DNA from: Udeniomyces pyricola
Lineage: Eukaryota > Basidiomycota > Tremellomycetes > Cystofilobasidiales > Mrakiaceae
Length of the DNA stretch: 64,000 bases
Reading direction: 5' to 3'
Assembly: GCA_039545295.1 (NCBI GenBank)
Contig: BCIK01000002.1
Span: 940,841 to 1,004,840 of the forward strand
Below, piece by piece: positions 22,606 through 34,772 of this stretch. The notes beneath the pieces were generated by a model that was not told the origin of the DNA, did no database searches, and worked only from the letters and a program-made list of their open reading frames with translations. The translations under genes and the position numbers were made by a program. Position 1 is the first letter of the stretch, and each line of letters opens with the position of its first letter.

Positions 22606-25600
22606 TTACTCCCTGACCCCGGCCGTCCTCCTCGTGCTCCTCCTGACGGCCGGCTTGTTGTCTCCCTCGACTGCGCTCGACAGCTTCTTTGAACCTCGCC
22701 CACCACCCCCGGCAGCAGCGGAAGGTGGAGGTCTCGTCTTGCCCTCTGGACTGACCGTCGATGCGCTCCGCAAGTTCCGGCCCGTCGAAGCTCGACTTTT
22801 CCTCTGGTCCGCTTGGTCTGACTTCTCGTCCCCATCCTCCTCCTCTTCTTCGTCTTCCAAAACGGAGACCGATCGCGTCCTCACGGACCTCGCCGCCGCC
22901 ATGGAGCCCGTCGTCGCGGAGCCTCGAGTCGCCCGTTTCCTCGTCGCTGCAGGCTTGACAGGAGAAGGGACGACATCCCTGGCTTCCTCCTCCTCGTCGT
23001 TGGCGTCTTCACCTTCAGAATCCGACTCAGCTGGAGCGGAGAACCCACCCGGGACGCGCTTCGGTTTGCTCGTCGGCAATGCAGTGTTGGAAGACGTCGA
23101 ACGCGTGGAGGTAGGCTTAGTTCGACTTGTCGGTTTAGAAGAGGGAGGAGGAGAGTTGGGCTTTTGCTGTTGCGAGTTGGTTCGACGATGGGAGGATCGG
23201 GTAGCTTTTGCCGGGGCAGCAGCTGGAGTGGCCGTGCCTGTTCGTCGGCGGGGCCGAGATTCTTCCCCTGTTGGTTGCTGCTGTTGGCTGAGGGGGATGT
23301 CATCGGTGGCTCTGCCAGGGAACGCTCCAGGAAGGGCTTCGTCGTCCATCTCATCGTCCATGTCCATCCCCATGCCGTCTTCTTTGCCTTGAGATCCTTG
23401 AGGGGTATGAGAAGACGGTCGAGATTGCTGGTCCGAGTGGGAAGACGACAAAGGTCGCTCGAGGGAAGGTCGAGATTTGGGCGTGGTAGGTCCATCTGGA
23501 TACTGCTGCTTTTCTGAGGATTCTTCTTGCCTTTCTTCGGCGTCGTCCTGATCCATCATCATGGCTCTCCTCGAGGACCGCAATGCTTGTTCCCCCGCCG
23601 GAGCAATCAGAGGCGGAGGCGCCATCTGGATTCGTTCCCTCAAACTCGAGCCCAGGTCGTTGTTCGTCGAGGCTGCTAGTCTCCTCGATGCCATCGAAGC
23701 GCGTTGAGCCGCTTGAGCGAAAGGCGAAGCCGACGATGAGGATGCTCGGGACTGAAATGCGGAGGAAGAGGAAGATGATACGCTAAGGGCAGAAGCAGTA
23801 GACGCGGCCTTGGCGAATGGGTTGGTGGGTCGATCGAAGGACGAGGAGGAGTGCGCAAGAGAATTGTCGGGTTTGGTGAGAGTGGAGACGGCAGAGGAGG
23901 ACGGAGATGATGGCGGAGGTACCATGGGCGTTGGTGCATGTGACAGGATGGATCGGTTCAGCTCTGAGTGGGGTTTGGTAGCAGTTGAGTGAGCGAGATG
24001 CCCTTTAGATGCGTTGAGGGAAGAAGAGGAGTTGGACTGGAATGAGAATGGGCTCGATTGCTGCTGCTGCGTTGTGAAAGGCGCAGACGAGGATGCAAGA
24101 GCTGTAGGAGCAATGGAAGCTCGGTGAACGGCCAAACTTGGAGACGAGGTTCGGAAGGCGTGAGAAGCAGAGAGGGGAAGGGCTTTGGGCTGAGACAAAG
24201 AGGGTTGAATAGGGAGGGGTTGAGTAGACATCTCGTGATCGTCCATCATGTCGACATCACCCCCGTTCCTGATCTCCTTGGGAGTTGCACCGATATCGAT
24301 AACATTCACGCTATCATCCACAGTTCCTTCGTCCATTTCCAGTTCCAGGATCCGCCTTTGGACCTCGGGTAAGAGTCTTACAGCGCCGCTCAAGACGGTC
24401 CGTCTCTTCTCTGCCTGCTGGCCCTTTGCACCGATGGCTCGATCGAGTTTGATGGCCTCGAGGAACCGGCCTTGGGCGATGAGACGAGTGTGAGCAAGAT
24501 CACGAAGGACGTTGGTCGACGTGGCGGAAAAGATTGAGGGGGGATGTATGCAGAGGTGAGAGAGCGTCTGAGATTCAAAAGAGGTGTATGGGAAGGAAAG
24601 CAGTTGCTGAATCGGTTTGGGTTGAGGTTTTGCTTCAAGGTCGAATGGTTGACAAGAGAACAAGGGAAGCATGTCAGGTCCACTGGCGCGAAGGTGAATA
24701 GAGTATATATGACAGGGTTTATCAACTCACGCGTCAAGATACACTCAAAGATGCGGCCGATAAACTCGCGCTTCAGCTCTCCCTCTTCGAATGACCGCAT
24801 ATACATCCAAGCCTCTCTTACGCTCGTCCGAGCGAGCGCATCGAGCTTGAGTCGGATGAGCTCCGGCGTGCCTATGGTGGGGTTGGCGAGTCGCACGAAG
24901 CGAAGGACGAGTGTGGAAGAGTCGTTGGAAGCTGAGGCTAAGGTACGTATTATTTTGGGAATAAAATCGGTCGATAGCGACAGAGAAGTGAGGTGGGTGA
25001 TGGCGAGCTGTGAGAACGTGGTGGAAACGATGGAAGGGATCAGCTATCGTGTAAACCGGATATGTATGTTCCGGCTTGGGCTCCGCTGTCTATGGAACGT
25101 CTGGTTTCAATTGACCGTCATCTAGGACTGCCACATCACGTGCTCAGCTCTTCTCCGATCTCGACTAGACTTGGTCAAGCCTCCGGTAACAACCATACGT
25201 GCTCCGCTAGAGAGCTGCCAGAACCGAGTCGCAGATACACTCACCTCAAACAGACCGTGATCGAGACACCAATATCCCTTCGTAAGCCTCACAAATTGGC
25301 TTGGCAGCAACCTCTTTTTTTCGAACGATTTGATCTTTAACGAGGCTTCCTTCGTCGTCGTGGGTAGGCTCTCATCGGTAGCATCAAGAAGCAGATAGTA
25401 GAGCAGGCAGTCCTTTTTGAGTTTGTCGAATTGGGAAGTTTGGATAGCGGTCAAAAGGCGGCGGAAGGAGAGGAGATCATGGGGTGGGTAAAGAGTGGTA
25501 TCTGATAGTATTCATACGCATACAGGAACGTAGGTAACAACAACGTCAGCGGGTCCGACAAGGTGCGTTCACAAAGAGTCAGCGGAGCTCTGGCGGGATA

Positions 25601-25933
25601 GGTCCGGGAAGGGGCAGGGAGGCACGCCCGACGCAACCCAGTATGTGGACGGTGCGCAAGGTGTGCTGCCCCCAACATGACAGAGTCCAGTTATTTTTCT
25701 GACACTCACCAACGGCAGCGAGTGTGAGGAGCTCATCGTAAAATAGAGTGTTGTACGTCGAGCGCGTCGTCGCGATGGTCGACGCGTATGCGGACGACCA
25801 CGGAAAGTTGGCTGGCGAGAGATCAAGAACGCTGAGGATCTCGTCGAGTTTGTCCTGTTGAGATGGAAAGGAAAGGCATTGAGTGAGAGAGCGTGTGAGG
25901 GTAGGGTAGTGAATGTGGGTGGCGACTGACCAT
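22606..25933 (-). CDS. ELYS-like protein (nuclear pore assembly factor family)
   Basis: Roughly 920 aa with an N-terminal helical ELYS-like domain and a very long disordered, basic C-terminal tail. The start is MDKLDEILSVLDLSPANFPW. Later segments include LYPPHDLLSFRRLLTAI, KLKKDCLLYYLLLDA, FVRLTKGYWCLDHGLFE, REAWMYMRSFEEGELK and FLEAIKLDRAIGAKG, matching the helical repeat pattern of the ELYS/MEL-28 family. In animals the family targets Nup107-160 to chromatin; fungal members lack the beta-propeller. Exons: 25931-25933, 25710-25854, 25245-25501, about 24731-25007, and 22606 to about 24690. The tail (from about 24350) is Ser/Pro/Gln-rich with basic KRATRG/RRSTRRTAG patches that could bind DNA. 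The last junction (about 24690-24731) needs either a GC donor or another border. Confidence 0.8.
25931..25933 (-). other. Start-codon-only coding exon of the ELYS-like gene
   Basis: The ATG is immediately followed by a gtcagt donor (25924-25930). The acceptor caacag lies at 25855-25860, and the next exon starts with GAC AAA CTC. The coding part of exon 1 would be just the ATG. Confidence 0.6.
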
Positions 25934-27076
25934 GATGGAGATTTGAGCGAGCTAAGGGCTGAAGAAGAATAGTGGGTGTGAGTGGACAGGTGATAGTGAG
26001 TACTGTATATGAACGATAGTCATCATGCTGGATCATGAGTCGAATCGTGACAGGTAACCGGTAACGCCGCGAGTGGATTGATAGATCAGACCGATCAACG
26101 AGCATATATATATATATATGGTATATACATGCAAGTAGTAAGTAAATTTACTACACATAATCAGTGCATCTCGCACATATGCATAGATACTCCATAATAT
26201 AGCATATATACTATAGCACCCACACCAACCATCTATCTACGTACGTCACGATCAACGGCGCCCCCTAGTTTCATATAATGTCGGTGCGTTAATGACGACG
26301 CGACTGCAAGGCGACGTGCAGTATACAACGCTGCGTCAGTACTCACTGCTGTTTCCTCATTGAAGTGCTGTCAATTGAATAGCTAATCGTCAACTAAACG
26401 AGTACATAGATATCATCGACGCCTTCGAAAGATGGTCAGTCTACGACTACAACGATCATGTACACTGACGACTCATGCCTCCATCATCGATCCGGCCCAC
26501 TAACTGACTGGGCACATCCCCTTGCATTTACGCCACTGCTCATTTTCTCCGACGTTCTTCGATCTTCAGCCACCTCATTCGCTCCCAATATACTACCACA
26601 GCTTGATCCGTAAACCGACTGACGTCAGATGGATGAATTATGGACGTTGGGTCCCGTCCACAATCCGGCAGGTCGTCGCCCCCGAGTACGACCTACTATG
26701 GCTTGCGGGTCGGTCTAAATTCGAACGGCAATTGTCCCGTCAATACCGCTGATACCACGTCGATGAGTTTACCCTGGACAGGTCGCAGATCGGTAGTCCT
26801 TAACTTCTTTACTGCAATTGCGGAGGCGGTCATATAGCTATAGGCCCAGAGGGGGCTTTCTCTCCCTCCCTGGGCAAGTGTCGTCTTACCACAACTAGCG
26901 TTTTCCACAGCGCTCATATACGTCTGGCTACATCATACCATCAACCACAAAGACGACTTCTTCCCTATCTCTTACACCACCTCGTAGACCTGTATGCCCA
27001 ATTACAGCTCGCAACGTTTTCCAGTGATACCCATCTTGCTTCTCTGACTTGACCACATTGCCACCTAATCAACACG
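25934..27076. other. Divergent intergenic region, 1.1 kb, AT-rich core
   Basis: Between the ELYS-like gene (-) and the unknown gene at 27077 (+). It contains a (TA)n tract at 26105-26118 and an AT-rich section up to about 26220. Presumably both promoters; no gene seen. Confidence 0.45.
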
Positions 27077-27962
27077 ATGACTACATCATCCAGCACCTAT
27101 CCCTATCTCTCCCCCGGATCCCCCGGTCGTGACTTGCCGCCATCTACTAAATCACCACACCTCACAACCTCTCCGTTCAAAAAGATGCACAGCCCCTTAT
27201 CTCACACTATATCTCTTGCATCGACATTGTCTGGGGGGTCTAGTCAACCCAACCATACGCGTCTTCTGTCGGATACCCACGATACTGCCTCCCCTCTCGA
27301 CACCGAAGATCCCCTGTTTACATATCCATGGAGTAGCCTTCCTATTGCTGTTCCATCGACTTCAACAGCGTCTCTCAGCCCGAACGGTACGTATGACTGG
27401 AAAAAAAAAAAATGCGCACGCCGACAGGCTAAACTTTTGATTCCTCTTGACTCATGCTGATATTGTTCTGATCCCCTTGATGTCGAACTTCACGTACGTT
27501 TGATGTCCCCCAGATTGTTTCAATCCCGCTTGTCTTTCCGCTTCGGTCGACTCGGATTCCTCAACTCCGTCATCTGATATCGACGTGGGCTCGCCATCTT
27601 CATGTCATTCGACCCTCTCTCGACGACGATATTCCCCCCTTTTCCTTCTCCACCATGCCCCAGTTACTCCGACACCTCCTCGGTTACGAGCCCTCTCGGT
27701 CAATGGAGGGCAACTGAAGCTCTCGCAAGAAGCCCGTCTCGTCGTCGTCCGACGGCCATCGCTTCAAACAAACCCCAAGAAGGTCTGGTCGCCGATCGAA
27801 AGCGACAATGCGGGCGCGACGATCCATTCCACTGCAGGCCGCCACCGAGCGGGCGATCTAAGGACATGTCAGGGCGCTCATTCAAGGGAAGGTTCCTCCC
27901 TGGCCGATACGTGTGTAGAGAGGAGATCGCGATCTCGCACAACCTCTGGAAAAAGGATTTGA
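27077..27962 (+). CDS. Hypothetical Ser/Pro-rich protein
   Basis: Not recognised. Two exons, 27077-27386 and 27514-27962, close in frame to 252 aa. The intron (27387-27513) has a gtacgt donor and cccccag acceptor and contains an A11 run. The N-terminus is rich in Ser, Thr and Pro with a basic SPFKKMHS patch, typical of a disordered regulatory protein. In exon 2 a second frame is open further (to 28147), so an extra intron could shift the C-terminus into a sequence with WKKDLKGENWLGEDRS. I cannot decide between them. Confidence 0.45.
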
Positions 27963-28550
27963 AGGGCGAGAACTGGTTGGGTGAGGACCGATCGTTGGCC
28001 ATGTACTATAGACTTTTTTTAGAGGGTGAACCGGGAAGATCTGCTGCAACGGGCCGGACTAGGATGCGTATAACTAATATATATATATATATACTCAAGG
28101 GGGAAGTAGCCATAGTTGTACACCTGGATCGAGGACGAGTGTATTGATACAACCTTTTCGATATACTAGTGTAGCATATATTCTTTATCTATGAGATGTA
28201 CTGGGCTGACTGACATGAATGGGAACCCATGGTTCTTGCAGAAAGGCTTTTAGCAGTCTCACCTTTCGGCTTCAAGCCGCGAGTTTCGACGCACCTCTGT
28301 GGATCTTGTACATGTGAATCAGCGTGGTCAATCTGTATCACCTTTGTCAGAGCGCTGTACATATTACAGCATACCAACGCGTAACGCGTCAATATGGACT
28401 GAGCATGAATGTGCATGTTCATAAATTCCAATTCAACGGGACTTGAAGTAAACGTATACCAAATCAAAGTCGTATATACCAGACACGACAGACGCCCAGC
28501 GTCTAGTACGATTGTAATTTCTTCCTTCTTATTGGCATGCCATCCCCTAC
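27963..28550. other. Convergent 3' intergenic region
   Basis: Between the stop of the Ser/Pro-rich gene (+) and of the next minus-strand gene. It has a short (TA)n run at 28077-28092. No gene seen. Confidence 0.45.
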
Positions 28551-29146
28551 CTACTTCTTAAACGGTCCGACCCCAAAGACCTCTCGCTCTGCTCTTCCAA
28601 TGTACGACTCGAAAGCTTCCTTCTCGAAAACCTGAGCGTCGAATCCCTCGACCCGACAGCTGCGGTTCGAAACCTTCTTGGAAGGGTTGATGCCAGAAAG
28701 CACGCAAGAAGACTTGGCTGAAATTCCCGAGGTCTGTTTGGTAGCAGAGGTGAAGAGTCGGTCCCAGGCCGATTCCCGGAGAGTCGACGTCGGAGAGGCC
28801 GGGCCGGCAGCAGGATAAGGGAAGTCGTAATAGGATGCGGTCGATGGGATGCCGTAGAACGCGCTGATAAAAACCAAAGCAAGGGATGTGGTTAGGCAGC
28901 CAAAAGACAGTATCGACCGAGGTTTTAGCAGCCTTGATAATGAAGGGCTAGATGGACACACGAGAGTTTGAGCGATTGGGCCAACGTCGGTGGGCTCGAT
29001 GAAGATCGGCTGTAACAGGTCGATGTCGGGCTCGGGGTGTACGATTCACGCGGCAATTGGGTGTAGTAAGAGTTTGGAGAGACTGATCCGGTCGTGTTGA
29101 TGGTGAGGGTTCGGTTCGAGGTGCAGGGTATGGACGAGGAGGACAT
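28551..29146 (-). CDS. Hypothetical small single-pass membrane protein
   Basis: Not recognised. The last exon carries a hydrophobic stretch SILSFGCLTTSLALVFISAF, a likely membrane helix. A Ser/Thr/Pro-rich segment follows, then a Cys-containing C-terminal region ending EREVFGVGPFKK. Upstream in the same frame is PIFIEPTDVGPIAQTLV. The most plausible start is the ATG at 29144-29146, in another frame, so one short intron near 29000-29045 is needed (acceptor ttacag or cccgag). That junction is not certain. The protein would be about 170-180 aa. Confidence 0.5.
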
Positions 29147-30166
29147 AGCGAGCGAAGGATTCGTAAGAGGAGACAAGCGGAGATGAAGAAAGTGTGACAG
29201 GCGCAGACGAAGATGAACCGGATGGAGCTATTTCGACGATAACGAGAGGTGAGAAGTGATTGAGATTACTGAGAAGGAATGTAGCGTTGTGGAAGTTGGT
29301 GAGATCAAGTCGAAGGCTGGAGAAGAGGATGAGATGCGATGGGGAATGAAAAGCCTATCAAGGCACGGATCGACGGGATGAATCGTCAATCAATGGCGAT
29401 ATCGCTGCTATACAGGTATATGTGTCCGGACGGCAACAGATTCAACGTGAGTTTGATGGCTTAACGTTTGGCCTTGCATAACATGAGCGAGTTTCGTTGG
29501 GGGTCTAACATCCAACGTTCAGCGTTCACTGATGGTCGAAGGATATTGGATACTGGATGTCACACAAGGACACAAACGTTAAGCCTAGACCCTCGATCTG
29601 ATGTAAGGGAAGGGTGGAGTATGTGCGGTTAGATCTGACGTTAAGCTCGGTCCTTGTTGAAGATGAAAGGGATTGTGTATCTGTGCAGATGTAATCTGTA
29701 ATTGGACTCGGTCGTTCGGTCAACCGGCAATGCGGCAACCATCAGTCCAGGGTCGACCGATGCTTGGCGATCAGCGAACTGATCCTTCCGAGCATGTTGT
29801 TTCTGTGTACTGAAAGGGACACTTAGGTTGTGGGACCGACTGCAGTCGATATGGTTCCCTGTGAGAAACAACGACAACTCATCTGATCGATAGAGCTCAG
29901 CTCGAGTCGGTCATCGGCCACCGGCCATGACGCATTTCAGGCTGTAAAGCTGTGCAAAATCGCCCGCCCAACACATAACATAACATTCCACCAACAGTAC
30001 TCCAGTTCCGGAATCGTCGCTACACTCTGGCAGTACCTCATTCAATATGCACTCAAGCACCACTCGTTCCAAAGATCACAACCAACCCTCATGGTCCGTC
30101 CTCAACGTTGGATAAATCTTTTAACCGTTCATGCATCCAATCATCATTCTTCCTCCGTCAACGGCT
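29147..30166. other. Intergenic region, 1.0 kb
   Basis: 5' flank of the small membrane-protein gene and 3' flank of the AIM18-like gene. No repeats or coding exons worth noting were seen. Confidence 0.4.
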
Positions 30167-30717
30167 TCACGCTCCTCCTCCCGGTCCCGCCTTGAATCCC
30201 TCCATCACGCTCATCCGCATCTGCTCCCAACCGCCACATTAATTTGCACAACCAGAGAATCGTATCAGTACATCTCAGCTATCCCCTTCCACACATAACC
30301 ACACGTACACACACACAAACACAGAACTAAACGACCGTGACACTACTCACCTTTTCCGAGTTAGCCCCTTTAGCCATAAAGTAACCCTTCATCAAATCCC
30401 GCGTCACCGCCGGATCCTCAAGTTGACCGAGCAACGTCCCTTCGAACTCGACGGCAAGCCCACCTGACGGCAACTTCACCAGGAGTAGTTCCTGACCGGT
30501 CGACGCAGATCGGGCGGGGAAGAACGCTTTGAACTTCGTGAGTGACTCGTTGGACAGCTGGAAAATGAGGGACAGGAAGAAAAAAAGAAATGATGAAAAG
30601 GGGAGGAAGGCAAGACACGTAACCGAATCAACCCTTGTCCCAATGTCAAGATGAACCTGACTTCTGACACCACATGGTGACCCAAGAGTTCCAAGACCCC
30701 GTTTACAGCGAAGAAAT

Positions 30718-30749
<32 letters not shown>

Positions 30750-31868
30750 AGGCTTGTGTGTCCTTCCGAGAGACCCGATCGAGATCAAGGAAAGAAAGCC
30801 AGACAGCACCTACCTCTTCCTCAGCCTCACTCGACTCTCCCCTCTTAGACCTCTCCTTCATTCTCGCCTGAACGGCTCTGACGAAGCCATCTCTGAGATG
30901 ATCGAATCCTGTGTTGCGACTCGGGACGATACGCAGCACGCACGGCGTCTTGGAGGCAAGGAAGGCGTCCATGGTTGCTTCGTCCTATAAAAGGCAAGAG
31001 GAAGGCACAAGGCATAGTGATGGAAATTTGAGCATCGCTCTAGCAAGACTTTGAAAAGCGTCGTGGAGAACAGTACACGGGGATATCTAGAGAAGAAAGA
31101 TGACAGTCTGAAAGGAGAGGGATGGACATACACCCATATTGTCTGCCTTCCAGTAACTTCCTTCGGGTGCGTAGAATCCAACAGAGTATACCTTGACCCT
31201 CAAGAACGACACCTGCCATCCAGAGTATAGAGACGAGACAACTTCTCTTCAGCTGACGGCCAATTCTGTGGAAATGCTCAGACAAAGGAGAAAAAGGAGA
31301 TGCAAGACAGACAGTGCGAACGCCAAGGCCAACGAGCGTCAAGGGACCTTCGCCTTTAGAAAGAGATAGAGGCTGAAGGGTCATTGGGAAGGGGATGGCC
31401 GTTGCCGGGTCAACTGAAGATGAAAACAGTGAGATCAGCGACTATGGGGAATGAGGCGATTCGGTACATTCGTTAGCCCTGCAAGGCGTGACGACGTACC
31501 ACGAGTTTGAGGTTGAGCTGCATCGAGGGCAAGGACTGGAAGGAGGCGGTCTGCGATGGACCTCGTTGAGACAAGGTCGGTAGCTGATGGGTTCGATAGA
31601 AGGAGGTCTGAGTATGAGTCTTCCTATTGAATGAGCCGAAAGAGAGCGGGAAAGTATAAGTCCAAGGAGACAGCAGCTTACCTTGGAAAGCAAACGCGAG
31701 CGCAGCGGCGCCAGTGGTCGCGCCTACCACAAGAGCGGCAGCGCGTGTGGAGGCGGCGAAGCGGGGAGCAGTGGTAACGGTTGGACCGGTCGAGAAGGCC
31801 CGGCAAGACGAGCGGACGCTTAGACGAGCGACGGGCGATCGGAGAAAGGACGGGGCAAGAGCAGACAT
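30167..31868 (-). CDS. AIM18: Mitochondrial chalcone-isomerase-like protein (AIM18/AIM46 type)
   Basis: The N-terminus MSALAPSFLRSPVARLSVRS with AFSTGP is a textbook mitochondrial presequence. A hydrophobic segment follows (AALVVGATTGAAALAFAF), so the protein is probably anchored in the inner membrane. The chalcone-isomerase fold is seen as GPLTLVGLGVRTVSFLRVKVYSVGFYAPEG, then VLRIVPSRNTGFDHLRDGFVRAVQAR, then LLVKLPSGGLAVEFEGTLLG, with the usual ...AVTRDLMKGYF helix near the end. The fungal members are not known to act as chalcone isomerases and are related to fatty-acid-binding CHI-like proteins. First exon 31682-31868; last exon ends at 30167 (GFKAGPGGGA). An A-rich run (T on the coding strand, 30720-30748) lies in one intron. 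Confidence 0.85.
30720..30748 (-). repeat. T28-29 run (coding strand) in AIM18-like intron
   Basis: Read as A on the plus strand, within the intron of about 30559-30812. Confidence 0.95.
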
Positions 31869-32157
31869 GATGATGGTAGGTGGAGGAAGCCGAAGATCGA
31901 AGAGGAGACAGGACATCGTCAATCTGGAATCGTTGGGAATATATATACATGCATCCATGTATATACGTCGATATATATATGTTGATCGACTGTTAGGCGA
32001 TATGACTATTGTACACTGATATCTTGTAGGCACATATGATTTATTCATCATCACATCTTCTTTTTTCAGTCATCTAGCAGTGTCGCCGAGTCTTGTCGTC
32101 TCTCAGGTGTACGTCGACGTCATCTTGCTCTACACACTGGCATGCAAAACAATCTCA

Positions 32158-32891
32158 TTACGCCGTACCAGCAGTCGCCGTCTTCTTCTCCTGTTCAGCT
32201 CGCTTCTGCTCTTCACTCAGAATCATCTCTTTGGCCCCGACACTACCCGTCCTACCCCCGACACCGAATGTAAGTGCGTAACCCTGAGGCGTCTGACCTC
32301 CACCCTCAAGAAGGGGCCAGGAGATGCCGTTGGATTTCTGAAGCGTGAGGGCAACCTGTATGAGGCAGATCACGCACGCACCGCCGCCCAGAACGATCAG
32401 ACAAGTCATACACCATCAGAACGGTCAGCGTTGGTTCTGCATGTAAAGCTAGAACAACGGCATACAACACAGGAGGAGCTTGAGATAGAAAATATGATGT
32501 AGACTCGCCTTAGTTCCCAAGATGGAAAATGTGGACTTGGAAGGATCAATCGGACCAAACAAGGCAATCGTCTTGAGCGTTCGCTTGTTCTGCGGAAGGT
32601 GCAGGTCAAGATGGATCTAGACCATCCGAGATGACGCCAAACCGTTCCAGAGTGTTAGTCAAACCAACTGTTTCGAGAACGAGATACAGAAGCAAGAGGA
32701 GGACTGACAGCTTGCTCTTCAATGACGATCGACGAGGTCGCCTTGTCGACTTGCTTGGCGTAAACTGAGACGTGAACTTGAGTCGGCGTCTGGTAGTGAT
32801 CCATCCTCGAGGCTACAATCTCCCTCTCAGCAGTCTAACGAACCATGGCTACAGTCAGCCAACCAATTCGATCAGAGGAAACGCAAGACAG

Positions 32892-32923
<32 letters not shown>

Positions 32924-32952
32924 CCCCAAAAAAAAAAAAAAAAAAAAGGAGG

Positions 32953-32995
<43 letters not shown>

Positions 32996-34365
32996 ACCCT
33001 CTCAAGAAAAGCCATCGAGAGGACATCATAACAAACGTAAATAAAGATAAAAAGAAAGAAGGAGAAAAGACAACGTACAGGATCAGGTTTGGATCCAACA
33101 AAGAGATGGTTGCCACCCGTCTTGCACCCTTGGATTTTGAGGAACTCATCAAATTCTAGGACCCGGCCTAGGAAAAGGCAAGAAAGAAGGGAACAAGACA
33201 GAAAGAGAGGAAGCGTAAACGAGGCCACTCTGGGTTTGGAGGCGGTGGCGACAACCAAAGATGTCAGAGATGGCTACTCACGTTTGCAGCAAGTCTGTTC
33301 AATTGCCAGAGTCGTGCACGAAGAAAGTCAGCGATATGGATTTGGAGAGTGTAATCGACAACTTAAACCATCCACGAGCAGAAAGGAGACAAAGACGTAC
33401 ATAGCCTTTGGACCCTTCCCGGAAGATAGGCTAACAGAAATCACAGGAAACCCGCAGGGCGGCTCGTCAGCACTGGTCCTTCACGCAAGCCAACCATGTG
33501 TTCATGCACCTATCCTCAAAAAAAAAAAAAAGCCTTACGTACCACACCGGAATGGTAGATGCATTCACCATCGCCCCTCGCACCGCTGAACTCGACGCCG
33601 CACGCCCTCCTCTTGCACTTGGCTCCCTGCGGCACTGGCAGCTCTGGATCGTCCTCTTCTTCCTTGACGGGCTTGGCCGGCTCAGACGCAACAGAAACCG
33701 CCACGGCTGGAGCTGGAGTTGAGTCAACTTTTGAGGAAGAGGAGGCCGGGGGAGGAGGAGGAGCACCGTAGGTTTCAACGCCAGACGATGAGACAGTCGT
33801 CGGCGCAGCGGCAGTTGGCGAAGGAGCGTCTGAGGGGGCAGAGTCGGCTTTAGCAGGAGCGGTAGCGACCGGCTTGACGTCGGTATGGGAAGATTTAGTG
33901 CAGCCCTAAAGAAGAGGAGAGAGAAGTGTAGTCAGTTCACACTAAGATAGGATCAAACCATCGTGAGTCCCTTACGCCCCTCCCCACCCCCAACGCAACC
34001 AAACCGATCACAAAGAAAGTAGACAAGAAAAGAGAAGGGGACAGGGGTCCAAAGGGAACTTACTGGAAGCTTCATGAACTGCTCAAACTCCATGACCGGT
34101 TTGTTGACGTCCTTGCAGCAGGACCATGACTTCATACCCTCGTGAAAGAACTGGTGATGAGTTGAACCATAACCAGCGCTGGGACGAAGTCAGCTTCCAG
34201 CTGGGGCTGGGAACGGAGGAGGACAACACGGCGAAAATCGAGGTAAAGAGTTAAAGGTTCAGGATGACATACGGGAGCACCAGAATGGTACGAGCAAGAT
34301 CCAGCTGGGTTGCTGGCAGGATCAAAGGTCTGGCCGCAGCCTTGTCGGACACAGGAAGTTGACAT
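32158..34365 (-). CDS. CHORD-CS domain protein (Hsp90 co-chaperone, CHP1-like)
   Basis: Two zinc-binding CHORD domains and a C-terminal CS (p23-like) domain. CHORD1: MSTSCVRQGCGQTFDPASNP, CSYHSGAP, FFHEGMKSWSCCKDVNK, MEFEQFMKLPGC. A long Ala/Pro/Glu linker follows. CHORD2: KCKRRACGVEFSGARGDGEC, IYHSG, CCKRRVLEFDEFLKIQGCK. The Cys/His ligands are all present. The CS domain runs from SRMDHYQTPTQVHVSVYAK through LHLPQNKRTLKTIALFGPID to KSNGISWPLLEGGG. Family members bind Hsp90 and SGT1. An intron at about 32841-33077 contains a roughly 100-nt A-rich block (T-rich on the coding strand), and another holds A13 near 33521. Confidence 0.9.
32892..32994 (-). repeat. Very long T-rich (coding strand) tract in CHORD gene intron
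   Basis: On the plus strand: A30, C6, about A20, GGAGG, about A42. It is intronic. It produces artefactual Lys- or Phe-rich frames on both strands. Confidence 0.95.
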
Positions 34366-34772
34366 GGTGTGAGAAAGGAAGCGATGATGCGAATGCGAGG
34401 AGTGAGTTGTGATTCCAAGCTGGACGAAGCCTGCTTGTTCAACGAGAATGCAGCCCGCTTGCCGTCGTATCGCTGTGCTAAGCTGGACAACGTGGGACGT
34501 TCATCATGAACCGCCAGTTGTTTCTTGTGTTTCTTTGTTGTTTCCGGTTGCCTCCCTCTTGACTTCAAAACACCAAGACTTATGACATAACACAAAGGGA
34601 TACAATATAACAAAAATGATCCAAGATAACAGGACACCCGACATCGGACCCCCCTCTTTCCCTTCTCCTTCCCCTTTCTTGAGAACCACACTTGTGCATG
34701 ACAACCGACCGTTATAGCGCTTCGCGTTATGCCATAATACGCAGCTAGCACTCTCGTGGACCAGACCACTCT
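34366..34772. other. Tandem intergenic region (CHORD promoter side)
   Basis: 407 nt between the CHORD gene start and the stop of the seven-helix protein gene, both on the minus strand. No gene seen. Confidence 0.45.

Noticed and set aside
22634..23392. 252-codon plus-strand frame opposite the ELYS-like tail
   Set aside because: It is the antisense shadow of a Ser/Arg-rich disordered region; the minus-strand frame is longer and joins upstream ELYS exons.
32772..33258. Lys-rich and Phe-rich frames on both strands around 32840-33160
   Set aside because: They are translations of the A-rich homopolymer inside an intron of the CHORD gene.
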